Of a stretch of DNA of 64,000 nt, positions 38,971 to 46,415 are shown one piece after another (the first letter of the stretch is position 1; every line of letters begins with the position of its first letter). Both the position numbers and the translations under genes were made by a program. The notes under the pieces are model-generated. The model was not told where the DNA came from. It searched no databases and saw only the letters and a list, made by a program, of their open reading frames with translations. This DNA is from Alkalibacter rhizosphaerae (GTDB taxonomy: Bacteria > Bacillota > Clostridia > Eubacteriales > Alkalibacteraceae), in the NCBI RefSeq assembly GCF_017352215.1, contig NZ_CP071444.1, positions 1 through 64,000 of the forward strand. The letters run 5' to 3'.

Positions 38971-39522
38971 TCATTTTACGACGACAGCAAGGAATACTGC
39001 CGGTTCATTGCCGTGGGCCCGCATGGCATGAGGCACTGTGGCATCAAAATAGACACTGTCGCCTTGTCCAAGTTCATAGACCATGTCGGCAATATAAAAC
39101 TCCATGGTTCCTGAAACCATGTAATTGAATTCCTGACCTTCATGGGCGTGTCGCTCTGGAATGGAATCATTGGGTTCAACAGTGACCATGAAGGGCTCTG
39201 CCTTTTTGTTGCGAAAAGTAAAAGCGAGATGCTTGTAATTGTAGGCTTTTCGCCGGTCGACCTCATATCCGCCGCCATTTCGGACCACGGTGCAGGTGGA
39301 AAGTTTAGGAGATTCTCCACTGATGATGTCCAGTACATCCACACCCAAAACCTGAGCTGCATTGTACAAAAAACTGAAAGAAAAATCACTTTCTCCTGTT
39401 TCATACTGAAGGTATTGTGTCAAAGGGATCTCCAGTATTTTTGCAATCTTTTCCGGGGAGTATCCTTGGGATTCCCGGAGCATGGTCAAACGTTGGCTCA
39501 TTTCTTTGATTTGACTGTTCAT
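38971..39522 (-). CDS. XRE-family regulator with C-terminal cupin
   Basis: A 183-residue protein. Residues 1-65 form an XRE-type helix-turn-helix (SQRLTMLRESQGYSPEKIAKILEIPLTQYLQYETG). Residues 105-180 form a cupin barrel with the metal-binding motif HAHEGQEFNYMVSGTMEFYI and later GDSVYFDATVPHAM. Such XRE-cupin proteins are small-molecule-sensing repressors, and in many bacteria they sit next to acyl-CoA synthetase or oxidoreductase genes. ATG 39522 follows AAAGGGG. It lies between the oxidoreductase and the acyl-CoA synthetase and probably regulates both. Confidence 0.9.
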   Translation of the reverse strand: MNSQIKEMSQRLTMLRESQGYSPEKIAKILEIPLTQYLQYETGESDFSFSFLYNAAQVLGVDVLDIISGESPKLSTCTVVRNGGGYEVDRRKAYNYKHLAFTFRNKKAEPFMVTVEPNDSIPERHAHEGQEFNYMVSGTMEFYIADMVYELGQGDSVYFDATVPHAMRAHGNEPAVFLAVVVK

Positions 39523-39541
39523 TTGCTTGCCCCTTTCCAGA

Positions 39542-40081
39542 TTATTTGTGATCATACCCCATTTTTATTGCTTTGATGTTGAAATCTATCAGATCTTTCT
39601 TTCGTTCGGGAACGCTTTTTCGGATTGCCTTCTCCAAAGAATCCAGCGAAAACAATCCAGTGGTTTTGGCGATCTTTCCTACGATGATCATGTTGGCCAA
39701 ACCGGACAGACCGGATTCGATGGCCATGTTGGTGGCCGGTAGATAATGGGCATCCACATCGTCTCTGGAAATTTTACTGGAGACCAGGGAAGAATCCACA
39801 ATGATGGTCCCGTCGCGGACCACATCCATTTCAAATTTTTCAAAAGATGGTTGGTTCATGGCAACCAGCATGTGTGGTTTGGTGATGATAGGGGAGCCTA
39901 CTGGTTTATCGCTGATGATCACATTGATGTTGGCAGTCCCGCCACGCATCTCCGGACCGTAGGAAGGCAGCCAACTGACTTCCTTGCCTTCCAACATCCC
40001 GGCATAAACCAGGATCTTTCCCGCAAAGAGGACGCCTTGTCCTCCAAATCCTGCGATGACCAATTCCAATGAGTTGCTCAT
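39542..40081 (-). CDS. 2-oxoacid:ferredoxin oxidoreductase, gamma subunit
   Basis: A 179-residue gamma subunit. It has a Rossmann-like N-terminus LELVIAGFGGQGVLFAGKIL and the substrate/CoA-binding segment SWLPSYGPEMRGGTANINVIISD, characteristic of Kor/Vor/Por gamma proteins. Start ATG 40081 overlaps the beta stop (ATGA) and follows AAGGAGG. It forms a complex with the beta, alpha and ferredoxin subunits encoded just upstream on this strand. Confidence 0.92.
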   Translation of the reverse strand: MSNSLELVIAGFGGQGVLFAGKILVYAGMLEGKEVSWLPSYGPEMRGGTANINVIISDKPVGSPIITKPHMLVAMNQPSFEKFEMDVVRDGTIIVDSSLVSSKISRDDVDAHYLPATNMAIESGLSGLANMIIVGKIAKTTGLFSLDSLEKAIRKSVPERKKDLIDFNIKAIKMGYDHK

Positions 40082-40824
40082 ACTTCCGCCTCCTTGTCTT
40101 TGTACACACCCAACGGATAAAAAGGCAGCATGTTGTCCTGCAACCATTTCATGGCTTCTACCGGTTCCAATCCCCAGTTGGTGGAGCAAGTGGACAGCAA
40201 CTCAACAATGCTAAATCCTTTTTTGGCTTGTTGATATTCAAATGCCTTCTTGATGGCTTTCTTGGCATTTCGTATGTTTTTGACGGAATCTAGGGAAACA
40301 CGTTCTGCGTAAGCTGTACCTTCCAAAGTGGACAATAGTTCGCAAACCTTGATAGGGTGTCCCGCTGTTACTGTATCTCGTCCGTAGGGACTGGTTTGGG
40401 TCACTTGGCCAGGCAAGGTAGTAGGAGCCATTTGGCCTCCTGTCATCCCATAGATGGCGTTGTTGACGAAAATGACGGTGATATTTTCACCTCGCGCTGC
40501 AGCGTGGACGATCTCGGCTGTGCCGATAGCTGCCAGGTCGCCATCTCCCTGATAAGTGAACACCATGTTTTCCGGTATGGCCCTTTTTAAGCCGGTGGCC
40601 ACTGCTGGCGCACGTCCGTGGGCAGCCTGTGCCATGTCGCACTCAAAGTAGTTGTAGGCAAAAACGGAGCAACCTACTGGAGCGACACCTACTGTGGAGC
40701 CGGTTATGTCCAATTCATCCATTACTTCTGCAACCAGACGATGAATGATGCCGTGAGTGCAGCCAGGGCAATAATGGTTGGCTATATCTGTCAATGCTTT
40801 TGGTCTATCGAATACGATTTCCAT
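40078..40824 (-). CDS. 2-oxoacid:ferredoxin oxidoreductase, beta subunit (TPP-binding)
   Basis: A 248-residue thiamine-pyrophosphate-binding subunit. The metal/TPP motif is YQGDGDLAAIGTAEIVHAAARGENITVIFVNNAIYGMTGGQ. The N-terminal CPGCTHG and internal APVGCSVFAYNYFECD carry the cluster-facing cysteines. Among Por/Kor/Vor the short length and the neighbouring alpha subunit point to a 2-oxoisovalerate/branched-chain enzyme. ATG 40824 follows GGGAG; the two preceding codons of the alpha gene end at 40826. Confidence 0.92.
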   Translation of the reverse strand: MEIVFDRPKALTDIANHYCPGCTHGIIHRLVAEVMDELDITGSTVGVAPVGCSVFAYNYFECDMAQAAHGRAPAVATGLKRAIPENMVFTYQGDGDLAAIGTAEIVHAAARGENITVIFVNNAIYGMTGGQMAPTTLPGQVTQTSPYGRDTVTAGHPIKVCELLSTLEGTAYAERVSLDSVKNIRNAKKAIKKAFEYQQAKKGFSIVELLSTCSTNWGLEPVEAMKWLQDNMLPFYPLGVYKDKEAEV

Positions 40825-40825
40825 T

Positions 40826-41890
40826 TTATGATCTCCCTTCCTGGTTTGCATTCCGAATGGCGCCGATGACCTCTTCCGGTTCGGGGACCATGCCGCCGGT
40901 ACGATTGCACAGCAAAACCGGTTTGCTGCATCGAATGCTCAGTTCCACGTCCTGGATCATTTGTCCCATGCTCATTTCAACGACAACAAATGCTTTGGCG
41001 GTCTCCGATGCTTTCAACAAGTCTTTTTTCGGGAAGGGCCACAAGGTGATGGGGCGGATCAAACCAACTTTGATGCCTTCTTCTCGAGCTTCATCGATGG
41101 CATTCTTCGCGATCCTGGCACAGATCCCATAAGCTACTACGATGACATCCGCATCTTCCGTTAGATAATGTTCTGCCCGTGCTAGTTCCTCGACTTGTTT
41201 ATAACGTTCAAATCGTTTGATATTCAGGGATTCCAACTCTTCCGCTTCCAAGTAAAGAGAGTTTGCCAGGTTGTGTTTTCTCTTGTTTTTTGTTCCGGTC
41301 AATGCCCAGTCTTTTTCGATAACTTCTTGTTCTTTTCCCTTGCTGATGTCTACTGGTTCCATGACTTGGCCCAACATTCCGTCACCCAGGATCATGGCAG
41401 TCATGCGAAAACGATCTGCCAGATCAAAGGCTTCGATGGTCAGGTCAAACATTTCCTGTACTGTGGTGGGAGCCAGGACGATCATATGAAAATCACCATG
41501 TCCTGCAGCTCGCGTTGCTTGAAAATAGTCCGATTGGGAAGGCCGAATTCCGCCAAGCCCCGGTCCGCCCCGTTGAATGTTCACGATCACTGCTGGTAGA
41601 TCTGCGCCGGCAAGATAAGAGAGTCCTTCGCTTTTCAGGGAGATCCCTGGGCTGGAAGAGGAGGTCATGGTTCGAACTCCTGCAGCGGACGCTCCGTATA
41701 CCATATTGATGGCTGCGATCTCGCTTTCCGCCTGCAAGAATGTTCCGCCGATCTTCGGCATTTTCTTGGCCATATACGCGGAAATCTCCGTCTGGGGAGT
41801 GATGGGATAGCCGAAGAAATGTCGACATCCTGCGGTTAAGGCCGCTTCGGCGATGGCCTCGTTTCCTTTCATCAATACTTTATCTGCCAT
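40826..41890 (-). CDS. vorB: 2-oxoacid:ferredoxin oxidoreductase, alpha subunit (VorB type)
   Basis: A 354-residue alpha subunit of the 3-methyl-2-oxobutanoate:ferredoxin oxidoreductase type. The N-terminus is KVLMKGNEAIAEAALTAGCRHFFGYPITPQTEI, and the later RTMTSSSSPGISLKSEG and NIQRGGPGLGGIRPSQSDYFQATR are family hallmarks. It converts branched 2-oxoacids from Val, Leu and Ile to acyl-CoA, CO2 and reduced ferredoxin. The stop lies one base before the beta start, and it begins two bases after the ferredoxin gene. Substrate assignment rests on recollected family similarity; 2-oxoglutarate is the main alternative. Confidence 0.88.
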   Translation of the reverse strand: MADKVLMKGNEAIAEAALTAGCRHFFGYPITPQTEISAYMAKKMPKIGGTFLQAESEIAAINMVYGASAAGVRTMTSSSSPGISLKSEGLSYLAGADLPAVIVNIQRGGPGLGGIRPSQSDYFQATRAAGHGDFHMIVLAPTTVQEMFDLTIEAFDLADRFRMTAMILGDGMLGQVMEPVDISKGKEQEVIEKDWALTGTKNKRKHNLANSLYLEAEELESLNIKRFERYKQVEELARAEHYLTEDADVIVVAYGICARIAKNAIDEAREEGIKVGLIRPITLWPFPKKDLLKASETAKAFVVVEMSMGQMIQDVELSIRCSKPVLLCNRTGGMVPEPEEVIGAIRNANQEGRS

Positions 41891-41891
41891 C

Positions 41892-42116
41892 TCACAGCAC
41901 CTCCTTTTCTACTTTGATGCAAACGTCAGGACAAATGGTGGCGCAAAATGCACAAGCGATGCATTTTTCTTGATCGATGATCTCCGCCGGATGATACCCC
42001 TTGCTGTTCAACGTTTCCGGCGAAAGCCGGAGAATTTGCTTAGGACAAACACTGACGCAAAGGCCGCAGCCTTTGCATCGGTCCGTTCGAAATGTTACTT
42101 TGGTTTTCATTGCCAT
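41892..42116 (-). CDS. 2-oxoacid:ferredoxin oxidoreductase, delta (2x4Fe-4S) subunit
   Basis: A 74-residue ferredoxin-like subunit with two CxxCxxCxxxCP motifs, CKGCGLCVSVCP and CIACAFCATICP. It carries electrons from the TPP site to external ferredoxin. ATG 42116 is chosen with GGAGG seven bases upstream. It overlaps the P-loop ATPase gene by ten bases, and ATG 42110 is an alternative. Confidence 0.92.
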   Translation of the reverse strand: MAMKTKVTFRTDRCKGCGLCVSVCPKQILRLSPETLNSKGYHPAEIIDQEKCIACAFCATICPDVCIKVEKEVL

Positions 42117-42778
42117 TGATGTTCCTCCAAATCTATGGGAAATATTGTGCCGATGTCTGTCGGCAATTTTGCTGCCAAATCTCTTCGCACGGTGGTCATG
42201 ATGATGGGTAATCCCGTGGATTGTGACAATTGTTGCGCGTAGGGGAGGGAATCCAAAATATCTTCTGGTGTTGTGGAACTCCCTACGTTGGAATTGTTGA
42301 TGATGCCGGTGCACTTGATCCGCCCAGCCCTCTCGATCTCTTCTATGATGGCTAGGGTGTGCTCCACATCCCGACTCAATGGACGGAACATGTTGACAAC
42401 GATCCAGACGTTTATTTCTTCCTCCATCAAAATGTGATGATAACGCCCAAGGGCATAGGCGCCTCGGTCATCTCCACCCAGGTCGATGACGCCATAAGCA
42501 TCCTTTTCATCAAAAAGGGCGTTCATTTCTCCGGTAATCGCCGGTACATCCACGTTGGTGTTGGCAAAATCGGACGAGATCAATCGGATCCCGGAACCGG
42601 TCAACCGTTTCGCACTGTCTTTTGTACGAAAATAGGGGTTGACGATGTCCAGATCTCCGATCAACACCTTCTTTTTGAATTGTTTTCTTAAATATAAGGC
42701 ATAATTGACTGCGATATTGGATTTGCCACTGCCGTAATGTCCGGCGAAAATGGTGATCCTGTTTGGTTCCAACGACAT
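42107..42778 (-). CDS. P-loop NTPase (MinD/ParA-like) associated with 2-oxoacid oxidoreductase
   Basis: A 223-residue ATPase. Walker A is GHYGSGKS (residues 13-20), a deviant form in the MinD/SIMIBI style. VLIGDLDIVNPYF and VIDLGGDDRGAYAL are Walker B-like, and GIINNSNVG is a guanine/adenine-specificity-type segment. Its place at the head of the ferredoxin and alpha/beta/gamma genes suggests a role in assembling or maturing the complex, perhaps its iron-sulfur clusters; this is inference. The ATG at 42778 sits one base from GGGAGG, and TTG 42772 with a seven-base spacer is a realistic alternative start. Confidence 0.8.
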   Translation of the reverse strand: MSLEPNRITIFAGHYGSGKSNIAVNYALYLRKQFKKKVLIGDLDIVNPYFRTKDSAKRLTGSGIRLISSDFANTNVDVPAITGEMNALFDEKDAYGVIDLGGDDRGAYALGRYHHILMEEEINVWIVVNMFRPLSRDVEHTLAIIEEIERAGRIKCTGIINNSNVGSSTTPEDILDSLPYAQQLSQSTGLPIIMTTVRRDLAAKLPTDIGTIFPIDLEEHQWQ

Positions 42779-42797
42779 TCCTCCCTACTGTGAAAAT

Positions 42798-42839
42798 ATG
42801 TTTAACATATATTGTATCATGATTAAACATGTACATCAA
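42798..42839 (-). promoter_or_regulatory. Internal promoter with inverted repeat before the oxidoreductase genes
   Basis: On the minus strand TTGATG (42834-42839) and TACAAT (42811-42816) have a 17-base spacer. An inverted repeat ATGTTTAA (42798-42805) / TTAAACAT (42823-42830) brackets the -10. It could be the operator of the XRE-cupin regulator. It gives the VOR genes a promoter independent of the upstream fusion gene. Confidence 0.6.
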
Positions 42840-42861
42840 CGAATCCTGCATATTCATTCGT

Positions 42862-45393
42862 TTAAACGGTGACGTTGGTTCCGTCTCCTTCCAACTCGAG
42901 GTGTTTTGTTGCCCATTCCCGCATTTTGTACTTCATGATCTTTCCGGCAGCATTCATGGGGAATTCTTTGACGAATTCCACATATCGAGGTGTCTTGTGT
43001 TTTGCCATGCGTGAGCGGATGTATTCTTTCAATTCCTCCTGGGTAAGGCTTTCACCTTCTTTGAGAATGACACATGCCATGATTTCTTCTCCATACTGCT
43101 TGTCGGGAACGCCGATGACTTGAACGTCGCTAACTTTTGAGTGGGTATAAATGAAGTCTTCTATCTCCTTTGGATAGATGTTTTCTCCACCTCGGATGAT
43201 CATGTCTTTGATCCGGCCGGTGATCTTGTAATTGTTGGCAGCATCTCGACAAGCCAAATCACCGGTATGAAGCCAGCCGTCTTCATCTATAGCTGCTTTG
43301 GTTGCTTCCGGCATTTTGTAATAACCTTTCATGACATTGTAACCCCGGACAACAAATTCACCATCCGTATCATCAGGAAGGTCTTCGCCAGTTTCCGGAT
43401 CAACGATCTTGCACTCCACGCCGGGGAGGGGACGTCCCACCGTTCCGACCCGAACCTCGACAGGGTCGTCGATCCGACTTTGGGTGCAACCTGGAGATGC
43501 TTCTGTTTGTCCGTAAACGATGGTGATCTGGGAAACATTCATTTTGTCCACCACATCTTGCATCACTTTTACGGGACAAGGGCTTCCTGCCATGATGCCG
43601 GTCCGTAGCTTGGAAAAGTCGGTCTCGGCGAAATCCTCATGCTCCAGCATGGCGATGAACATGGTAGGCACTCCATTGATGGCGGTGATGGGTTCCGTGC
43701 GTATGCATTCCAAAGCAAGTCGGGGCGAATAGGCAGGGATGGGAGACATGGTGCTTCCATGTGTCATACACGCGGTCATAGACAAAACCATGCCAAAGCA
43801 ATGGAACATGGGAACATGGATGAGCATCTGGTCTGCTGTGGACAGATCCATGCAGTCGGCAATGTTTTTCCCGTTGTTTATGATGTTGTAATGGGTCAAC
43901 ATGACGCCTTTTGGGAATCCGGTTGTGCCGGATGTGTACTGCATGTTGCATACATCATGCTTTCCCATGGTATAGGCTCTTCGGTATACCTCTTCCAAAG
44001 GAACTTCTTTGGACAGGGAAATTGCTTCCTCCCAGGTCAGGCAACCGGGTTGTTTGGATTCGATGGTGATGATGTTGCGAAGGAAAGGCAATCGTTTGGC
44101 ATGAAGGGGCCTTCCTGGTGTGTGGGTGTCTAATTCGGGACAAAGTTCTTTTAAAATACCCACGTAGTTGGAATCTTTGAACCCATCGATCAGGATCAGG
44201 GTATGGGTGTCGGATTGTCGAAGGAGGTACTCTGCTTCATGGATTTTGTAAGCCGTATTGACGGTGACCAGTACGGCACCGATCTTCACAGTGGCCCAAA
44301 AAGCGATAAACCATTCCGGGACATTGGTGGCCCAAACGGCGACGTGATCTCCGGAACGAACACCCAATGCGATCAAGGATCGGGCAAAAGTGTCCACATC
44401 ATCTCGAAATTCAGTGTAGGTACGCGTATAATCCAGTGTGGTATAACGAAATGCATATTGATTGGGAAAAGCTTCGACGACCCGATCCAACATTTGGGGG
44501 AATGTAAGGTCGATGAGTGTGTCTTTTTCCCAGATGTATTTACCCGTTTTCTGGATGTTGTCGAACAAACGCCCTCCTGTTTGACTCTTTTGCAGATAAC
44601 GATCCATATAGGAAGCGAAATTTGGGAACACAACACCGGCATCATCCAGGTCCGATGCCCAGCGTTTGACCCATTCCAGCGATACATAACCTTCGTAGTT
44701 GATGGAAAACAGCGCCTGCATCATGTCATCGATGGGAAGATCTCCTTCTCCCATCATACGGTATTTGGTTTTGCCGTTTTCAAGGACAGAATCCTTGATG
44801 TGGACGTATTTGATGTATGCTCCCAGGTTTTTGACCGTGGTGGCTGGAGTTTCTCCGCCGTACCGGTAGGGATGATGCAAGTCCCAAAGTGCTTGGACGT
44901 TGTCACTGGCGACTTCATTGAGAAGCTCGGCTAGCCGTCCTGTATTCGTATAAACTCCATTTGTTTCCACTAACAGGGTGACATTCAATTCTTCTGCAAT
45001 TGGAGCCAGCTTTTTCAATGCGGATAGGACAACCTGATCATCCACTTCTCCGGTGGGATGAGGTTCCAAGTCACCAAGGATCCGTACATATGGAGTTCCC
45101 AGCTTAGAGGCAAGGGTCATGTATTGAACGATCTCGTCATGATTGGCTTGTGCCTGGTCTGGAAATCTCAAGCAACAACCGGAAGACAAGCAGGGGATAT
45201 CCAACCGCAATTCCTTTAATTTATTTTTGGTTTCCTCCAAATGTTCCGGATGAAAAGGCTGCGCGTGAAAAGCCGCCAGTTCATTACCCAGTCCTCGAAT
45301 TTCGATACCGTCAAAACCAAGGTCTTTTGCCATGGCATAGATCTCACTCCAATTAAAGTCCGGGCAACCCAGGGTGGAAAATGCAATTTTCAT
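42862..45393 (-). CDS. TIM-barrel epimerase-like domain fused to AMP-forming acyl-CoA synthetase
   Basis: An 843-residue fusion. Residues 1-265 form a sugar-phosphate isomerase/epimerase (xylose-isomerase-like) TIM barrel with a complete set of likely metal ligands: E143 (VETNG), D171 and H173/H174 (WDLHHPYRYG), H198 (YVHIKD) and E240 (VSLEW). A short linker (QKSQTGGRLFDNIQ) leads to a complete acyl-CoA synthetase of about 560 residues. That part has P-loop YTSGTTGFPKG, YGQTEASP, GWLHTGDLA, IKDMIIRGGENIYP and the catalytic Lys in NAAGKIMKYK. No frameshift or stop interrupts the join. ATG 45393 follows AAGGAGG. The single chain suggests that an acid formed or bound by the barrel is passed to CoA activation. 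Substrate unknown. Confidence 0.88.
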   Translation of the reverse strand: MKIAFSTLGCPDFNWSEIYAMAKDLGFDGIEIRGLGNELAAFHAQPFHPEHLEETKNKLKELRLDIPCLSSGCCLRFPDQAQANHDEIVQYMTLASKLGTPYVRILGDLEPHPTGEVDDQVVLSALKKLAPIAEELNVTLLVETNGVYTNTGRLAELLNEVASDNVQALWDLHHPYRYGGETPATTVKNLGAYIKYVHIKDSVLENGKTKYRMMGEGDLPIDDMMQALFSINYEGYVSLEWVKRWASDLDDAGVVFPNFASYMDRYLQKSQTGGRLFDNIQKTGKYIWEKDTLIDLTFPQMLDRVVEAFPNQYAFRYTTLDYTRTYTEFRDDVDTFARSLIALGVRSGDHVAVWATNVPEWFIAFWATVKIGAVLVTVNTAYKIHEAEYLLRQSDTHTLILIDGFKDSNYVGILKELCPELDTHTPGRPLHAKRLPFLRNIITIESKQPGCLTWEEAISLSKEVPLEEVYRRAYTMGKHDVCNMQYTSGTTGFPKGVMLTHYNIINNGKNIADCMDLSTADQMLIHVPMFHCFGMVLSMTACMTHGSTMSPIPAYSPRLALECIRTEPITAINGVPTMFIAMLEHEDFAETDFSKLRTGIMAGSPCPVKVMQDVVDKMNVSQITIVYGQTEASPGCTQSRIDDPVEVRVGTVGRPLPGVECKIVDPETGEDLPDDTDGEFVVRGYNVMKGYYKMPEATKAAIDEDGWLHTGDLACRDAANNYKITGRIKDMIIRGGENIYPKEIEDFIYTHSKVSDVQVIGVPDKQYGEEIMACVILKEGESLTQEELKEYIRSRMAKHKTPRYVEFVKEFPMNAAGKIMKYKMREWATKHLELEGDGTNVTV

Positions 45394-45580
45394 TTTGTAA
45401 CCTCCTTATTGTTTGAACATCTGTGTCGTTGAAAACTAAATTCTTTAGCATAGGAACATCTTTTTGAAAAATTGTGATGTAAACGATATCGAATTTGTCT
45501 TATTAGAATAACAAAAAAGCAAGCAACTGTCCATGAAAGGATAAAAAATGAGAAAAGAAGAGAAAAAAACGATCAAGTTA

Positions 45581-45637
45581 TTGACATATGCCAAATATAA
45601 GGTATAATGAAAGTATAAATGACATATGCCAAATATA
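45581..45637 (+). promoter_or_regulatory. DUF5320-DUF134 promoter with 18-base direct repeat
   Basis: TTGACA (45581-45586) and TATAAT (45603-45608) with a 16-base spacer form a near-consensus promoter. The 18-mer TGACATATGCCAAATATA occurs at 45582-45599, over the -35, and again at 45620-45637, just after the start point. That is 38 bases apart, or nearly four helical turns. This layout suggests an operator for an autoregulator, possibly the DUF134 protein. The rest of 45394-45580 holds nothing I can identify. Confidence 0.7.
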
Positions 45638-45676
45638 TAACGAGCATATATCATCAATTAAAAGGAGGGTCTAGAA

Positions 45677-45988
45677 ATGCCAAGAAGAGATGGAACAGGA
45701 CCAATGAGTCAAGGAGCCGTCACAGGTAGAGGTTTGGGACGATGTACTGGCGTCAACGCCAATGGAGCCACACCTTTTGCGGGTAGGGGCATGGGGAGAA
45801 TGGCCAGAGGCATTGGAATGGGTATAGGTTTCGGACTGGGTTGTGGTCGAGGGCTGGGAAGATTTCTTTTAGGCAGTCGACAAGTGGGCAATGAACGTGC
45901 TATTCTTGAAGAAGAAAAACAAATCTTGAAAAGTAGAATGGACGCCATCGATCAAATGTTGAACGAGTCTACCGACGACAACGCATAA
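45677..45988 (+). CDS. DUF5320 glycine-rich protein
   Basis: A 103-residue protein. The N-terminus PRRDGTGPMSQGAVTGRGLGRC is diagnostic for DUF5320. A Gly/Met/Arg-rich middle follows, and a C-terminal coiled coil (NERAILEEEKQILKSRMDAIDQML). Members often neighbour DUF134 and NifB/NifX-like dinitrogenase cofactor proteins. No NifX-like gene is here. Function is unknown; metal or nucleic-acid binding has been suggested from composition only. Ribosome site AAAGGAGGG. Confidence 0.88.
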   Translation: MPRRDGTGPMSQGAVTGRGLGRCTGVNANGATPFAGRGMGRMARGIGMGIGFGLGCGRGLGRFLLGSRQVGNERAILEEEKQILKSRMDAIDQMLNESTDDNA

Positions 45989-46058
45989 GAACATGGCAGG
46001 GGGAACTCCTTTCCAGAGGGGTTTCCCAACTGCCTTTCCGTGTGGAGGAGGAAAATCC

Positions 46059-46415
46059 GTGCCAAGACCAAGAAAAGGGAAAAAAGTTTGCTGTATTCCG
46101 GAAAACACATCTTTTGGTCCATTGAATGATCGAGACGGAAAAAGAGATGTCGTTTTCATGAGCGTGGAAGAATACGAGACCATACGGCTCATTGACTATG
46201 AGGGATTGACGCAGGAAGAGTGCGCCCAGAACATGCAAGTAGCCAGAGGAACGGTACAAAAGCTTTATACGGATGCACGCCGGAAAATATCCCAGTCCTT
46301 TGTAGACGGTAAAAACATTCGGATCCAGGGCGGAGATTACCTGCTATATGAAGAGGGAGAAAAGGTCCATGGATGTCGCCGATGCCGAAGGGGTCGGGGA
46401 CATGGGAACGGTTAA
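46059..46415 (+). CDS. DUF134 putative DNA-binding regulator
   Basis: A 118-residue protein. The N-terminus PRPRKGKKVCCIP and the later MSVEEYETIRLIDYEGLTQEECAQNMQVARGTVQKLYTDARRKISQ define DUF134, a sigma-region-4-like helix-turn-helix family. The tail is Gly/Arg/Cys-rich (GCRRCRRGRGHG), perhaps metal-binding. GTG 46059 is chosen because GGAGGAGG lies eight bases upstream and the protein then begins with the conserved PRPRK. Its stop overlaps that of the convergent SLOG gene. It may regulate its own operon through the repeated 18-mer. Confidence 0.87.
   Translation: MPRPRKGKKVCCIPENTSFGPLNDRDGKRDVVFMSVEEYETIRLIDYEGLTQEECAQNMQVARGTVQKLYTDARRKISQSFVDGKNIRIQGGDYLLYEEGEKVHGCRRCRRGRGHGNG

Noticed and set aside
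45582-45637. Two-copy 18-mer as a mini CRISPR
   Set aside because: There are only two copies, they overlap promoter elements, and no cas genes are present; an operator role fits better.
45709-45948. 79-codon minus-strand frame within the DUF5320 gene
   Set aside because: Pro-rich mirror of the Gly-rich plus-strand protein, without own start signals.
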